DNA from: Clostridiales bacterium
GTDB taxonomy: Bacteria > Bacillota > Clostridia > Oscillospirales > Oscillospiraceae
Direction: 5' to 3'
Assembly: GCA_019423635.1 (NCBI GenBank)
Contig: JAHZBA010000017.1
Coordinates: 1-52,528, forward strand
DNA: 52,528 nt
How positions within the stretch are numbered: position 1 is the stretch's first letter; each line of letters opens with the position of its first letter. The notes below the pieces were generated by a model, which ran no database searches, was not told the DNA's origin, and saw nothing but the letters and a program-made list of their open reading frames with translations. Below, piece after piece: positions 31,765-41,473 of the stretch. A program made the position numbers and the translations under genes.

Positions 31765-33924
31765 ATGAGTCTTCTTCGTATGAGTCTTACCGGCGGCGTG
31801 ATGATCCTGGCGGTGCTCCTGCTCCGGACCCTGACCGGAGGCCGCCTGCCCCGGCGGACCTTTCCGATTTTCTGGGATCTCGTCCTGCTCCGGCTGCTGG
31901 TCCCTTTCACCCTGCGCTCGCCCACAAGCGCCTACACGGTCATAGAGCGCCGGATATCCCCTGTCCTCCCCGCGGGTTTCCCCCCTGCTGCCTCGCCTGG
32001 ACTTCCGGCGTCTCCCCTGGCTTCCCTGCCGGCCGGTCCCGCCGCCAGTCCCTTCCCGGTCTGGCCGCTGGTGTGGGGAATCGGGGCTGCCGTCTGTGGG
32101 GGAATCTTTGCCGCCGCCTGGCTTCGCTGCCGCCGGGAGTTCCGCACGGCTCTGCCGGTGGAGCAGCCCTGGGCCGATACATGGCTGCGAAACCACCCCC
32201 TTCGCCGGAGGATTTCTCTCCGCCAGTCGGACCGGATCGGCACCCCCCTGACCTACGGCGTTCTGCGGCCTGTGATCCTGCTGCCCCGGTCCCTGGACTG
32301 GTCCGATCCGGAGGCCCTGGCCGGTGTGTTTGCCCACGAATGGGCCCATATCCGCCGCTTCGACAGCGCGGTCAAGCCGGTCCTGGCGGCGGCGGTCTGC
32401 CTTCACTGGTTCAATCCCCTGGCGTGGTGCATGTACGTTCTGGCAAACCGGGATCTGGAGCTGGCCTGTGACGAGGCGGCGGTGCGCCTGCTGGGGCCGG
32501 AGCGGCGGGCGGTCTACGCCCGAACGCTGCTCTCCATGGAAGAGGCCCGAGGCGGCGTGCCCTCCCTCTACAGCAGCTTCAGCAAAAGCAACTTGGAAAA
32601 GAGGATTCTTGCCATCATGAAATGGAAAAAAGCAACCCTGCCGGCGGTGCTGGCGGCGATCTTGCTGGTCACCGGCATCACCGCGGCCTTCGCCACCTCG
32701 CCGGACCGCGCTCTGGAGCCCGTTCCCGACACCTCCTTCACGGAGGAGGAATACGCCTGGCTCTCCACCCTGCGCTTCGACGGCTATGAGCAGATGACGG
32801 TCGCCGACTTTCAAAACCGGGTCTGGTCCCTGGTGGACACGCCGGAGGCAATGGCTCTGCTGGAGCGGTTCTCCCAGGATGAGACCCTGTACCGGCTGCG
32901 GGATGGCAGCGAGACCGCCGGCTTTCTCTTCTACGTCCTGGACCCCCTGACCGCCGAGCACTGGCAGGTCCGGAGCTTCGACGGAGCCATCCAGGCGGAC
33001 GCGGGGGACGGCCAAATCGTTCTCCTGGAGTACACCCTCACAGAGACCGTTACCGACCCGGCGCAGGTCACTGTAGACTTTTACGGGCGCACCCGCACAG
33101 ACCTCATCAAGGCTTTGCAGCACTTCCTGGACCGGCAGACACCGGAAGCCCTGCGAAGCGGGGACTTTGCGGACACCCTGGCGGCGCAGTGCCGGGAGCT
33201 GGAGTCCTCCTGCGGCTCCCAACACCTGATCTTGCACCTGGACTATGTCCTTCAGCTTCCGGAGGATCTGCCGTCCCCTGATACCGGAGCGCTTCCGGAC
33301 AGCGAAGCGGAGCCCCGGGAGTTTCCCAGCGGAACCCCAGAGGACTACCGCTCCCTGCTGGCCCTGAAAACGCCGGAGTTCCAGTCCCTGTCCGTCCGGG
33401 AGTTCAACCAGCGGCTTCTGGACTGGGCCAACGAGGACTATGAACGGATGGAGCGGATCAATATCGACATCGCCCTGAACAACTTCCAGGTGGAGCTGAC
33501 GGAGGAGGAGCTGGCCTTCCTCCAGTGGACTGTGCGCCTCTCCGGAACGGAGAACGGCAAATTCGTGCAGAGCGTCTACACCGGCCGGCCGGCGGAGGAC
33601 CCCTGGTACGGCAGCGCCCAGATGGAAAAGGCGGAGGCGGACGGCACCTGGTGCAGCCTCTGGTATCAGTTCTCCTACCACATCGCCGACCAGGACGCTC
33701 TGAGCGTTGGGGAGCGGGACCAGACCGTCAGCAGCTTTGTGCAGGCCGTTCGCGACTTCTTTTATGAGACGCCGCTGGAGGAGCTGGTCAGACAGACAGA
33801 ATCAGATACCGCCCTTCGAATGCAGAGGCTGGCCGGGGAGTGCAGCTCTGATCTTCTCACCATCTCCACAGACGCCGATCAGATCCAGTTTGAACACGAC
33901 GTCCCCCCGCCGGATCAGCCCTGA
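31765..33924 (+). CDS. M56 (BlaR1-type) sensor metalloprotease with a novel tandem C-terminal domain
   Basis: A 719-residue membrane protein. Membrane helices at about 8-22, 32-47 and 95-115 are followed by the M56 zinc motif HEWAH (residues 191-195) and the third ligand region LELACDEAAVRLLG, then a helix at about 290-312. In BlaR1 a penicillin-binding domain follows. Here there are instead two related repeats of about 190 residues: YAWLSTLRFDGYEQMTVADF... and YRSLLALKTPEFQSLSVREF..., both with a D-F-N/Q-R core and a closing L-T/I-S-D/H pattern. No SxxK penicillin-binding motif is visible. It probably senses a different envelope signal and cleaves the adjacent BlaI repressor. Confidence 0.88.
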   Translation: MSLLRMSLTGGVMILAVLLLRTLTGGRLPRRTFPIFWDLVLLRLLVPFTLRSPTSAYTVIERRISPVLPAGFPPAASPGLPASPLASLPAGPAASPFPVWPLVWGIGAAVCGGIFAAAWLRCRREFRTALPVEQPWADTWLRNHPLRRRISLRQSDRIGTPLTYGVLRPVILLPRSLDWSDPEALAGVFAHEWAHIRRFDSAVKPVLAAAVCLHWFNPLAWCMYVLANRDLELACDEAAVRLLGPERRAVYARTLLSMEEARGGVPSLYSSFSKSNLEKRILAIMKWKKATLPAVLAAILLVTGITAAFATSPDRALEPVPDTSFTEEEYAWLSTLRFDGYEQMTVADFQNRVWSLVDTPEAMALLERFSQDETLYRLRDGSETAGFLFYVLDPLTAEHWQVRSFDGAIQADAGDGQIVLLEYTLTETVTDPAQVTVDFYGRTRTDLIKALQHFLDRQTPEALRSGDFADTLAAQCRELESSCGSQHLILHLDYVLQLPEDLPSPDTGALPDSEAEPREFPSGTPEDYRSLLALKTPEFQSLSVREFNQRLLDWANEDYERMERINIDIALNNFQVELTEEELAFLQWTVRLSGTENGKFVQSVYTGRPAEDPWYGSAQMEKAEADGTWCSLWYQFSYHIADQDALSVGERDQTVSSFVQAVRDFFYETPLEELVRQTESDTALRMQRLAGECSSDLLTISTDADQIQFEHDVPPPDQP

Positions 33925-33931
33925 GAGCATG

Positions 33932-33961
33932 GAGCGCCCCGCCTGGATAGGCGGGGCGCTC
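33932..33961. terminator. Bidirectional terminator between the M56 and binding-protein genes
   Basis: A perfect 12-bp stem GAGCGCCCCGCC / GGCGGGGCGCTC with a 6-nt loop, placed between convergent genes. Confidence 0.85.
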
Positions 33962-33995
33962 TTCCATATATCAGGCCGGCATCTGGGAGGGATGC

Positions 33996-35558
33996 TCAGT
34001 TCCAGGACATGTCATAGACAAAGTAGCCCTCCTGGGTGGGGGACACCGTCACATTCAGATCCTTGTGATAGGCGATGTTGGAAACGGGGTGATAGAGGTG
34101 AACCCGGGGAGCGTCCTCCACTTCCATCTCCAGCAGCTCTGTGATGAGCTCCGTGCGCCGGGCGGGGTCGTTGACCTGCCGGGCCTGCTCGGCGTTGATC
34201 TCGTCATAGGCCGGATTATTGTAGAACATGTGGTTGGTATAGGGAATGGTGGAGCTGTCCAGGGTGGCGGTCTGCATGGAGGCATCCATGCTCAAGGCCA
34301 CGTCGCCCACGATAAAGGACTGGAGATTGCCGGTGTACATGTCGTTCAGCAGGGCGCTGCGCTCCATGACCCGGACGCTGGTGTTGACGCCGATGGCCTT
34401 CCACTGATCCTGCACAATGGTGCCCACCTTGGAGGTGACGCCCTCCCGGACGGCCAGCTCCACCGTCAGCTCGCCGGGGCCGTAGCCGGCCTCCGCCAGG
34501 AGCTTCACGGCCTCCTCGGGGTTATAGGCGATGACGGGCTGCTCCTCCTCCGGCGGGGCGCCGGTGGTGCCGTTGGGCATGACGTTGGCGGCAGGCGTGG
34601 CCGCGCCGTCCACGGCGCCCAGGATGATGTCGTCCTTGTTGACCGCCATGGCCAGGGCCTTGCGCACCCGCACGTCGTCCAGGGGCGCCTTCTGGCAGTT
34701 GAAAGCGATGTACCAGGTGGTGGTGCTGGTGGTCTCCTGATAGCCCAGATCCGGGTTGTCCTCCGCCAGCTGCTTGTCCAGCGCGCTGATGTTCATGACC
34801 AGATCCACGCTGCCGGTCTCCAGGGCCACCATTGTGGTGGTGGACTCGCTCAGCAGACGGTACTCCAGGTGCTTAATGGCCGGCGGCCCCTGCCAGTAGT
34901 CCTCGTTGGCCTCCAGCACCAGCTTGGCGCCCTTCTGCCACTCCACCAGCTTGTATGCGCCGGTTCCGCAGATGTTGTTGGCGTACTCCGTCTCGCCCAC
35001 TTCCTCTACGATGTGCTTGGAGACGATGCAGTTGTTGCCCTGGGTCAGCAGGGGCAGCACGGCCACGTCGGGATAGAGCAGATCCAGCCGCACGGTATAG
35101 GGGTCCACCACCACGGCCTCCTTGAAGCTCTCCGTGTACGTCTCAGACTGCGCCGTGGCAATGGAGCGGTTGAGGGTGAAGGCCACATCCTCCGCCGTCA
35201 GCTCCGAGCCGTCCTGGAATTTGACGCCCTGCCGGATCTTCAGCGTGATGGAGGAGCCGTCCTCCGCAATCTCCCAGTCCTCCGCCAGGGCGGGGACAAT
35301 GTCGCCGGAGGCCGTCCGGCGCACCAGCGGGTCGTGGGTGTTCAGCACCAGCACGGAGCTGCTGGTGTCGCTGACATACTGCGGGTCCAGCTGCATGGGC
35401 TCGCTGGCCAGGGCGATCACCAGGCTGTCCCGGGCCTCGCCGCTCCCGCCGCCGTCTCCCCCCTTGTCAGAGGGCGTCTCACCGGATGCGCCGCCGCACC
35501 CGGCCAGCAGCGCGGCCAGAAGCGCTGCCGAGAGGAGTATGGAAAGTCTTCTTTTCAT
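33996..35558 (-). CDS. Peptide/nickel-type ABC transporter substrate-binding lipoprotein (SBP family 5)
   Basis: A 520-residue lipoprotein (LLAGC, lipidated Cys21) followed by a Gly/Ser linker and a family 5 solute-binding domain: ALASEPMQLDPQYVSDT, then LAEDWEIAEDGSSITLKIRQ and the FNCQKAPLDDVRVRKALAMAV block. Such proteins bind oligopeptides, dipeptides, nickel chelates, glutathione, opines or oligosaccharides; the ligand cannot be read from the sequence. It is the last gene of the bicupin-bicupin-dppBCDF operon. GGAGG precedes the ATG. Confidence 0.93.
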   Translation of the reverse strand: MKRRLSILLSAALLAALLAGCGGASGETPSDKGGDGGGSGEARDSLVIALASEPMQLDPQYVSDTSSSVLVLNTHDPLVRRTASGDIVPALAEDWEIAEDGSSITLKIRQGVKFQDGSELTAEDVAFTLNRSIATAQSETYTESFKEAVVVDPYTVRLDLLYPDVAVLPLLTQGNNCIVSKHIVEEVGETEYANNICGTGAYKLVEWQKGAKLVLEANEDYWQGPPAIKHLEYRLLSESTTTMVALETGSVDLVMNISALDKQLAEDNPDLGYQETTSTTTWYIAFNCQKAPLDDVRVRKALAMAVNKDDIILGAVDGAATPAANVMPNGTTGAPPEEEQPVIAYNPEEAVKLLAEAGYGPGELTVELAVREGVTSKVGTIVQDQWKAIGVNTSVRVMERSALLNDMYTGNLQSFIVGDVALSMDASMQTATLDSSTIPYTNHMFYNNPAYDEINAEQARQVNDPARRTELITELLEMEVEDAPRVHLYHPVSNIAYHKDLNVTVSPTQEGYFVYDMSWN

Positions 35559-35619
35559 GATAGTTCCTCCAATTCATTTGATGTCTGTCTGCGTCTGACA
35601 GAAGACCGCACACAGCATG

Positions 35620-36570
35620 TTACGGATACAGGGTGCACGCCACATAGTGGCCGGGACTTTGCTCCGTCAGCTCCACCTGGCGGCGGCAGGCCTCCGAGGC
35701 GTGGGGGCAGCGGTCGGCAAACCGACAGCCGGGCTTGGGGTCAATGGGGCTGGTCACCTCGCCCCGGATGGCCTCCCGCTTCTGATTCCGGAACCGCAGG
35801 TCCGGCACCGGCACCGCCGCCAGCAACGCCTTGGTATAGGGGTGCAGCGGGTTTTGGAACAGCTCTTTGGAGGGTGCCCGCTCCACGCACTGGCCCAGGT
35901 ACATCACCGCAATCTCATTGGAGATATGCTTCACCACGCTGAGATTGTGGGTGATGAACAGGTATGTCAGTCCCAGCTCCTCCTGCAGATCCATCAGCAG
36001 ATTGAGAATCTGGGCCTGAATGGTGACGTCCAGCGCCGACACCGGCTCATCACAGACGATGAATTTGGGCTCCACGGAGAGGGCCCGGGCAATGCCGATC
36101 CGCTGGCGGCGGCCGCCGTCCAGCTCGTGGGGATAGGCGTTTTCCAGCCGGGAGGCCAGGCCTACGATCTCCATCAGCTCGCTCACCCGCTTTTGCAGCT
36201 CCGCCCGGTTCGGGTAGAGCCGGTTGACCCGCATGGGCTCGGCGATGATCTCGCTGACCGTCATGCGGGGATTCAGGCTGGAGTAGGGGTCCTGAAAGAT
36301 GATCTGCAGCTCCCGGCGCAGCTGACGCAGCTGGCTCTTCTTAAAATTAAGGATGTTCTCCCCGTTGTAGAGCACCTCGCCGCCGCTGGCCTCCAGCAGC
36401 CGCAGGATCACCCGGCCCAGGGTGGACTTTCCGCAGCCGGACTCCCCCACCACACCGAGGGTCTGCCCCGCCTCCACCTTGAGGTTGACATCATCCACCG
36501 CATGCAGCATCCCGGAATTGGTCTTAAAGTATTTTTTGAGATGGACCGTCTCAATCAGAGGGGTACTCAC
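35620..36570 (-). CDS. dppF: Dpp/Opp-type ABC transporter ATP-binding protein (DppF/OppF)
   Basis: A 316-residue ATPase with Walker A VVGESGCGKSTLGR, Walker B FIVCDEPVSALDVTIQ and the C-terminal oligopeptide-transporter motif CRFADRCPHASEACR, which carries cysteines. The ABC signature reads ELDGGRRQRIGIARAL rather than LSGGQ, a variant seen in this subfamily. The GTG at 36568-36570 follows GAGGAGG at 7 nt and overlaps the stop of the preceding ATPase gene by 4 bp. It pairs with the DppD-type ATPase to power import through DppB/DppC. Confidence 0.94.
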   Translation of the reverse strand: MSTPLIETVHLKKYFKTNSGMLHAVDDVNLKVEAGQTLGVVGESGCGKSTLGRVILRLLEASGGEVLYNGENILNFKKSQLRQLRRELQIIFQDPYSSLNPRMTVSEIIAEPMRVNRLYPNRAELQKRVSELMEIVGLASRLENAYPHELDGGRRQRIGIARALSVEPKFIVCDEPVSALDVTIQAQILNLLMDLQEELGLTYLFITHNLSVVKHISNEIAVMYLGQCVERAPSKELFQNPLHPYTKALLAAVPVPDLRFRNQKREAIRGEVTSPIDPKPGCRFADRCPHASEACRRQVELTEQSPGHYVACTLYP

Positions 36571-37559
36571 AGGCGAACCTCCTCTCCGGCGCCGTCTGCA
36601 AACAGATGGCACCGCAGCAGGTGCCCGTTCCGGTCTGCCGCCGGCGGACGCTTCATTTTACATATCTCTTTGCACTCGGGGCAGCGGGGATGGAACTTGC
36701 AGCCCTCCGGAAGGGCCGTGGGGTCCGGCATCAGCCCGCCGATGGGCCGCAGCCGCTTGGTGTCCACGGCCAGATCCGGAATGGAGCCGAAGAGGCCCAC
36801 CGTATAGGGGTGGTGGGGACCGTCCCCGAAAATCTGCTCCACAGTGCCGTATTCGATGATCTCGCCGGCGTACATGATGGCCACCTTGTCGCAGGTCTGG
36901 GCCACCACGCCCAGATCATGGGTAATCAGCAGCATACTGGTCTGGAGCTTTTCCTTCAGCTCGGCGATCATGGCCAGCACCTGGGCCTGGATGGTCACAT
37001 CCAGGGCGGTGGTGGGCTCGTCGGCAATTAAGAGTCCGGGATTGCAGGCCAGCGCCATGGCGATCACCACCCGCTGCTTCATTCCGCCGGAGAACTGGTG
37101 GGGATACTCCTTTTTGCGGGCGGCGGGGATGCTGACCAGCTCCAGCATCTCATCCACGCGCCGCTCCAGCTCCTCCTGGCTCTTGTGCTCTTCGTTGTGG
37201 AGCTCCAGGGCCTCCAGGATCTGCTGGCCCACGGTCAAAACCGGGTTCAGGCTTGTCATGGGGTCCTGAAAGATCATGGCGATGGACTCTCCCCGGACCC
37301 TGCGCATCTGGGCCGGGTTCATGGCCAAAAGGTCCTCGCCCTGATAGGTGATGGAGCCCCCGGCAATCCGGCCAATGCGGTCCGGCAGCAGCCGCAGGAT
37401 ACTCAGCGCCGTGGTGGTCTTGCCCGCGCCGGTCTCCCCCACCAGTCCCAGGGTCTCCTGTCTGCCGATGGAAAAGGAGATCCCGTTGACGGCCCGCACG
37501 GTCTCGCCGTCGCTCTCATAGACGACCCGGAGATCCTTCACTTCCAACAGTTTGCTCAT
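36567..37559 (-). CDS. dppD: Dpp/Opp-type ABC transporter ATP-binding protein (DppD/OppD)
   Basis: A 330-residue ATPase: Walker A LVGETGAGKTTTALSIL, signature QFSGGMKQRVVIAMAL, Walker B LLIADEPTTALDVTIQ, H-loop LLITHDLG, and the C-terminal motif CKFHPRCPECKEICK typical of the family, which can hold an Fe-S cluster in some members. The ATG follows GAGAGGAG and lies 13 nt after the stop of the permease gene. Part of the seven-gene operon. Confidence 0.95.
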   Translation of the reverse strand: MSKLLEVKDLRVVYESDGETVRAVNGISFSIGRQETLGLVGETGAGKTTTALSILRLLPDRIGRIAGGSITYQGEDLLAMNPAQMRRVRGESIAMIFQDPMTSLNPVLTVGQQILEALELHNEEHKSQEELERRVDEMLELVSIPAARKKEYPHQFSGGMKQRVVIAMALACNPGLLIADEPTTALDVTIQAQVLAMIAELKEKLQTSMLLITHDLGVVAQTCDKVAIMYAGEIIEYGTVEQIFGDGPHHPYTVGLFGSIPDLAVDTKRLRPIGGLMPDPTALPEGCKFHPRCPECKEICKMKRPPAADRNGHLLRCHLFADGAGEEVRL

Positions 37560-37572
37560 GGCCGTTCTCCTC

Positions 37573-38445
37573 TCAGTCCTTCAGTTTGGGGTCCAGAGCG
37601 TCGCGCAGCCCGTCTCCCAGCAGATTCAGCGAGAGGGACGTGAGAATGATGGCAATGCCCGGGAATACCGTGATATAGGGAGAATTCCGCATAAACTCCC
37701 GGCCCTCGGAGAGCATACTGCCCCACTCCGGCGTCGGCGGCAGAATCCCCATGCCGATGAAGCTCATGCCCGCCGCCGTGAGAATCATGCGCCCCACGCC
37801 CATGGTGGCCTGAATGATGATGGGCCCCAGGGCGTTCGGCAGCACATGCCGCAGGATGATGGTGAAATCCGGCGCGCCGCAGGCCCGGGCGGCCTCGATG
37901 TACTCCTGGTCAATCACCGAGAGGATGGACGAGCGCACGATGCGGGTAAAGGGCGGAATCCGGGCGATGGTCACCGCAATGAGCAGGTTCACCATGCTGG
38001 GCCCCAGAGAGGCCACAATGGCCAGCGCCAGAAGTTCCGTGGGAATCGCCAGAAACATGTCCATGATCCGCATGATAATCGCGTCGGTCTTTCCGCCGTA
38101 ATAGCCGCACACCGCCCCCAGGAAACCGCTGATGAGCACGCTGCCCACCGTGGCGGCTACGCCGATGGCCAGGGAGATCCGGGCACCGAACACCACCCGG
38201 GCAAAGGTATCCCGGCCGTAGGCGTCCGTGCCGAACCAGTGCTCCGCGCTGGGCTTTTGCAGCCGCACGGTCATGTCCTGGGCAATCGCCTGGGTGTCAT
38301 AGTCGCAGATCACGTCGCCGAAAATGGCCACCAGCAAAATCACCGTCAAAATGGCCAGCCCGATCATGGCCGCTGTATTTTTGCGCATCCGCCGCCAGAT
38401 CTCCGCCGCCTGGCTCTTTTTGCGCGTGCTCTTTTCTCTCGTCAC
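37573..38445 (-). CDS. dppC: ABC transporter permease (DppC/OppC type)
   Basis: A permease of about 290 residues with N-terminal basic segment and six membrane helices. It has the EAA loop region EYIEAARACGAPDFTIILRHV (that is, EAARA-x3-D/R). I prefer the GTG at 38443-38445 (MTREKSTRKKSQ) because the GGGGG ribosome binding site touches the GTG three codons upstream (38452-38454). The choice changes only three residues. It forms a heterodimer with DppB. Confidence 0.92.
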   Translation of the reverse strand: MTREKSTRKKSQAAEIWRRMRKNTAAMIGLAILTVILLVAIFGDVICDYDTQAIAQDMTVRLQKPSAEHWFGTDAYGRDTFARVVFGARISLAIGVAATVGSVLISGFLGAVCGYYGGKTDAIIMRIMDMFLAIPTELLALAIVASLGPSMVNLLIAVTIARIPPFTRIVRSSILSVIDQEYIEAARACGAPDFTIILRHVLPNALGPIIIQATMGVGRMILTAAGMSFIGMGILPPTPEWGSMLSEGREFMRNSPYITVFPGIAIILTSLSLNLLGDGLRDALDPKLKD

Positions 38446-38457
38446 AGCGGACACCCC

Positions 38458-39387
38458 CTATTTCGTGTAGCGCGCCCGAATTCTCGGGTCCAGGAAGGCG
38501 TAGAGCAGGTCCACCAGCAGCATAATCAGGCAGAACAGCGCCGCCATCAGCAGCACGCAGGCCATCACCTGCGGAATATCCTTGGAGCGGATGGCCGTGA
38601 TGGTCAGACTGCCCACACCGGGCATGGAGAACACGGACTCCGTAATGACAGAGCCGCCCAGCAGGGACCCGAAGTACATGCCGGCCACGGTGATGATGGG
38701 CAGCATGGCGTTGCGCAGAGCATGCCGCCAGATAATCAGATGCTCGCTGGCGCCCTTGGCCCGGGCGGTCCGGATGTAGTCCTGCCGGATGATCTCCAGC
38801 ATGGTGCTGCGGGTCAGACGCAGGATCTCCGCCGCCCCCGGCAGCGCCAACGTGACGATGGGGAGAATGAAGGCACTTGGAGTGTCCACGCCGTCCGGCG
38901 GCAGCCACCGCAGCTTCAGCGCAAAGAGCAATATGGAGAGCAGGCCCAGCCAGAAGGCCGGAATGGCCGAGAGAAACATGGCCAGCACCGAGTTGATCAC
39001 ATCCAAAAAGGAGTACTGCTTCACGGCCGACAGGATCCCCAGCGGAACGCCGATGGCCACCGCCAGAAGCATGGCTCCCGCCGCCAGGTAGATGGTGGTG
39101 GGAAATCTGGCAAAGATCTCATCAAAGACCGGCTGGCGCGTCCGCCAGGAGCTGCCGAAATCCCCGTGCAGCGCATCCCAGATGTACTTCACATAGCGGA
39201 CGGGGAAGGGATCGTTCATCCCCAGCTCCTCATTGAGCTGATCCCGGGCCTCTTTCGGGGCGGACTCCCCCAGAATGAGGGAGGCGGGGTCTCCGGGGAT
39301 AAAATTCATGATGGAAAAAATAATCAGCGTCACACCCAGCAGAATCGGAATCAGCAGCAACAGCCGCTTCATGACGTATTTTGTCAT
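38458..39387 (-). CDS. dppB: ABC transporter permease (DppB/OppB type)
   Basis: A 309-residue permease with six membrane helices: the first at 9-28 (LLLLIPILLGVTLIIFSIMN), then IPGDPASLILGE and the EAA loop DYIRTARAKGASEHLIIWRHA, typical of DppB. AGAGAGGTGG precedes the ATG. It follows the second bicupin gene by 39 nt and precedes dppC by 12 nt. Confidence 0.94.
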   Translation of the reverse strand: MTKYVMKRLLLLIPILLGVTLIIFSIMNFIPGDPASLILGESAPKEARDQLNEELGMNDPFPVRYVKYIWDALHGDFGSSWRTRQPVFDEIFARFPTTIYLAAGAMLLAVAIGVPLGILSAVKQYSFLDVINSVLAMFLSAIPAFWLGLLSILLFALKLRWLPPDGVDTPSAFILPIVTLALPGAAEILRLTRSTMLEIIRQDYIRTARAKGASEHLIIWRHALRNAMLPIITVAGMYFGSLLGGSVITESVFSMPGVGSLTITAIRSKDIPQVMACVLLMAALFCLIMLLVDLLYAFLDPRIRARYTK

Positions 39388-39426
39388 CGTACCACCTCTC
39401 TTTGTCTCCGGTTTTGTCCGGTGATG

Positions 39427-40344
39427 TCAGGCCAGCCCTGTCAAGGGCCCGTCGTTCTGCCTGGCCAGCGCTGCCTGCGTACCGGCGCCGCCGTCCGCGG
39501 TGTTCCGGGCCGCCTCCCACTCCTCCAGATAGCGAAGAAGCGTGGCGGCACAGCGGCAGTCCAGCAGGGCGGCCCCCTCCGGGCCGGCCGTGACGGTGAA
39601 GGTCTCATAGGGGGAAGCCCACAGCAGATCCCCGGGGCCTCCCGTCTGGGACCCGCCGCCGCGGACCATCTCCGCCTGCCCCTCCAGGACCATTAGAAGC
39701 GTGGGATGCACCGGGCGGCCGGGACTGGACAAAACCTTTCCCGGCGCCATGTCATACTCCCAGATCTCCGCCTCTCCGCCCAGCTGCCACCGGCCGGCCC
39801 GCAGGCGGCAGATCACGCCGCTGAGGGAAAAGGCGTCCTGTCCGGTCCCCCTGGGGGAGATCTCCGGAAGCGTATTCGCAGGCTCTGCCGCCGGCTCCGG
39901 AAGCCGCCGGATGCCCTCCCGGCCATACAGCTCCACCAGCAGCGCCTCCCGCTCCGGTCCCGTCGGATTCTGGCTCAGAATCCGCTGCCGCCGGCGGCAG
40001 AACTCCGCCGCATCGACACCGTGGAGGATGGTGCGCAGAACGCTCCCCGCCTTCAAAAAGTGAAAACCGCTTGGCATGTGGGGCTCAATCTGCACCAGAT
40101 CCCCCGGCTCCAGCAGGCGCGTTCTTCCGTAGAGCGTCACCCGGGCCTGCCCGCTCAGCAAAACCGCCGTCACATGGCCATGGGTGCGGACATGATAGGG
40201 AATTCCCGCACCCTGGGCAAAGGTAATATCCAAAACCTCACAGAGCAGCTCTCTTCCGAAAGGGCGTGTACGGACCGCCATGTCCCAGCCCTCGCCGGTG
40301 AAGCGCTCCAAAGCCGCGCCTGTTGGAATGGCATCGCCGTTCAT
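39427..40344 (-). CDS. Bicupin protein, second gene of the transporter operon
   Basis: A 305-residue protein with two cupin domains, at about 30-120 (IPYHVRTHGHVTAVLLSGQA ... LLEPGDLVQIEPHMPSGFHF) and 185-290 (VHPTLLMVLEGQAEM ... GDLLWASPYETFTV). Metal-binding His residues are visible in the first cupin; the second looks less complete. The ATG overlaps the stop of the preceding bicupin gene (ATGA). Cupins of this kind can be dioxygenases, isomerases or ligand-binding regulators; no specific reaction can be assigned. The two paralogues share order and length and arose by duplication. Confidence 0.82.
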   Translation of the reverse strand: MNGDAIPTGAALERFTGEGWDMAVRTRPFGRELLCEVLDITFAQGAGIPYHVRTHGHVTAVLLSGQARVTLYGRTRLLEPGDLVQIEPHMPSGFHFLKAGSVLRTILHGVDAAEFCRRRQRILSQNPTGPEREALLVELYGREGIRRLPEPAAEPANTLPEISPRGTGQDAFSLSGVICRLRAGRWQLGGEAEIWEYDMAPGKVLSSPGRPVHPTLLMVLEGQAEMVRGGGSQTGGPGDLLWASPYETFTVTAGPEGAALLDCRCAATLLRYLEEWEAARNTADGGAGTQAALARQNDGPLTGLA

Positions 40345-41327
40345 GGCACATCCTCCTCTCCGCCGAATGTCACGCCGGTCAGCCAGCACTGGAACTCATG
40401 CAGCGTCTTTTGCACCCAGGTCCAGTCCTCCAGCCGCCCCGAGTCCTGCTCCCCGTGCAGCACCTCCAGGGCGTTGAGCAGCTGGGACTGAACATTGTAA
40501 GCCAAAATCACGGCAGGCCCCTCCACCGTCAGGCTGTGGGGCGTATAGGCCGGAATGTGCAGAAAATCCCGGGGCTGAGCGGTATACTCCTCCATGCCGT
40601 CAAATAGGGACGCTTTCACGGTGCCGCTCATAACGGCGTACAGAGGAGAACTGTCAAAGGGCTCGGCAAAGTCCAGCGTCACGGGCTTTTCCAGGGAAAT
40701 CTCCCAGATCTCCCGCTCCCCGTCGGTCTCCCAGCGGCCCACCTTCAGTCCCAGCTCCATGCCGGGGAAGCGGAAGCTCCGCAGCGCGAAGCCCTTGGGC
40801 CGGACCTGGGGAATCTCGTGCTTGCTGACCGGAACGGCCAGCGGCATCTCCCGGTGATGGGACCCCAGCCTCTGCCGGCGCTTGCGCTGAAACTCCTCCT
40901 GTTCCAGAATATCAGGCCGCAGCTCCCGCAGAATATCCCGCTGGTTGCAGGAGTGGTACATGTCCATCTCCTGGAATACCTCCCGCCAGATGGTGTTCTC
41001 CACCAGGTGGTGAAACCCGTGGTAGACCCCTGGCCGGATGTGCATCAGATCCCCCTGCTCCACCACGCACTGCTTGTGGTTCAGGGTGCTCTCCACCGCG
41101 CCGCCGTCGATTAAGAACGTCTCATAGCCCCGCTGGTGGTCATGATAGGCTACCCGGGCGTCCTTGATGTAATACACATCCCCCGCCTCGTTGATCTGCC
41201 GCGGACCCTCCGGCATCAGGAATACATATCCCATACTGTCCGGGTCCGGCATCCGGCACATGGGCTCCTCCGCCTTTAAAAGCACCGGAGCATGCAGCCG
41301 CAGCAGCTCCTCCTGCCTGTCCTCCAT
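40341..41327 (-). CDS. Bicupin protein, first gene of the transporter operon
   Basis: A 328-residue protein with two cupin domains: about 45-125 (ARVAYHDHQRGYETFLIDGGA ... GDLMHIRPGVYHGFHHL, with a full HxH...E...H type metal set) and about 215-300 (SSPLYAVMSGTVKASLF ... DFLHIPAYTPHSLTV). GGAGGAGG precedes the ATG. It is the first gene downstream of the LysR-controlled promoter, so it and its paralogue probably act on, or sense, the compound imported by the ABC transporter. Confidence 0.84.
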   Translation of the reverse strand: MEDRQEELLRLHAPVLLKAEEPMCRMPDPDSMGYVFLMPEGPRQINEAGDVYYIKDARVAYHDHQRGYETFLIDGGAVESTLNHKQCVVEQGDLMHIRPGVYHGFHHLVENTIWREVFQEMDMYHSCNQRDILRELRPDILEQEEFQRKRRQRLGSHHREMPLAVPVSKHEIPQVRPKGFALRSFRFPGMELGLKVGRWETDGEREIWEISLEKPVTLDFAEPFDSSPLYAVMSGTVKASLFDGMEEYTAQPRDFLHIPAYTPHSLTVEGPAVILAYNVQSQLLNALEVLHGEQDSGRLEDWTWVQKTLHEFQCWLTGVTFGGEEDVP

Positions 41328-41473
41328 CCGTCTCCTCCTCCCCCGCCGCGGACCCTTCAGAGGCTCCGTGGACGTCGGTCTGCAGCAGCCTGCTCTTCCA
41401 CGGCCCCTATGGGAGCCATGCTCCAGGCTCGTCCCGCTGCGAATTTATTCATATGGGGTGTATGTTTATTTTT

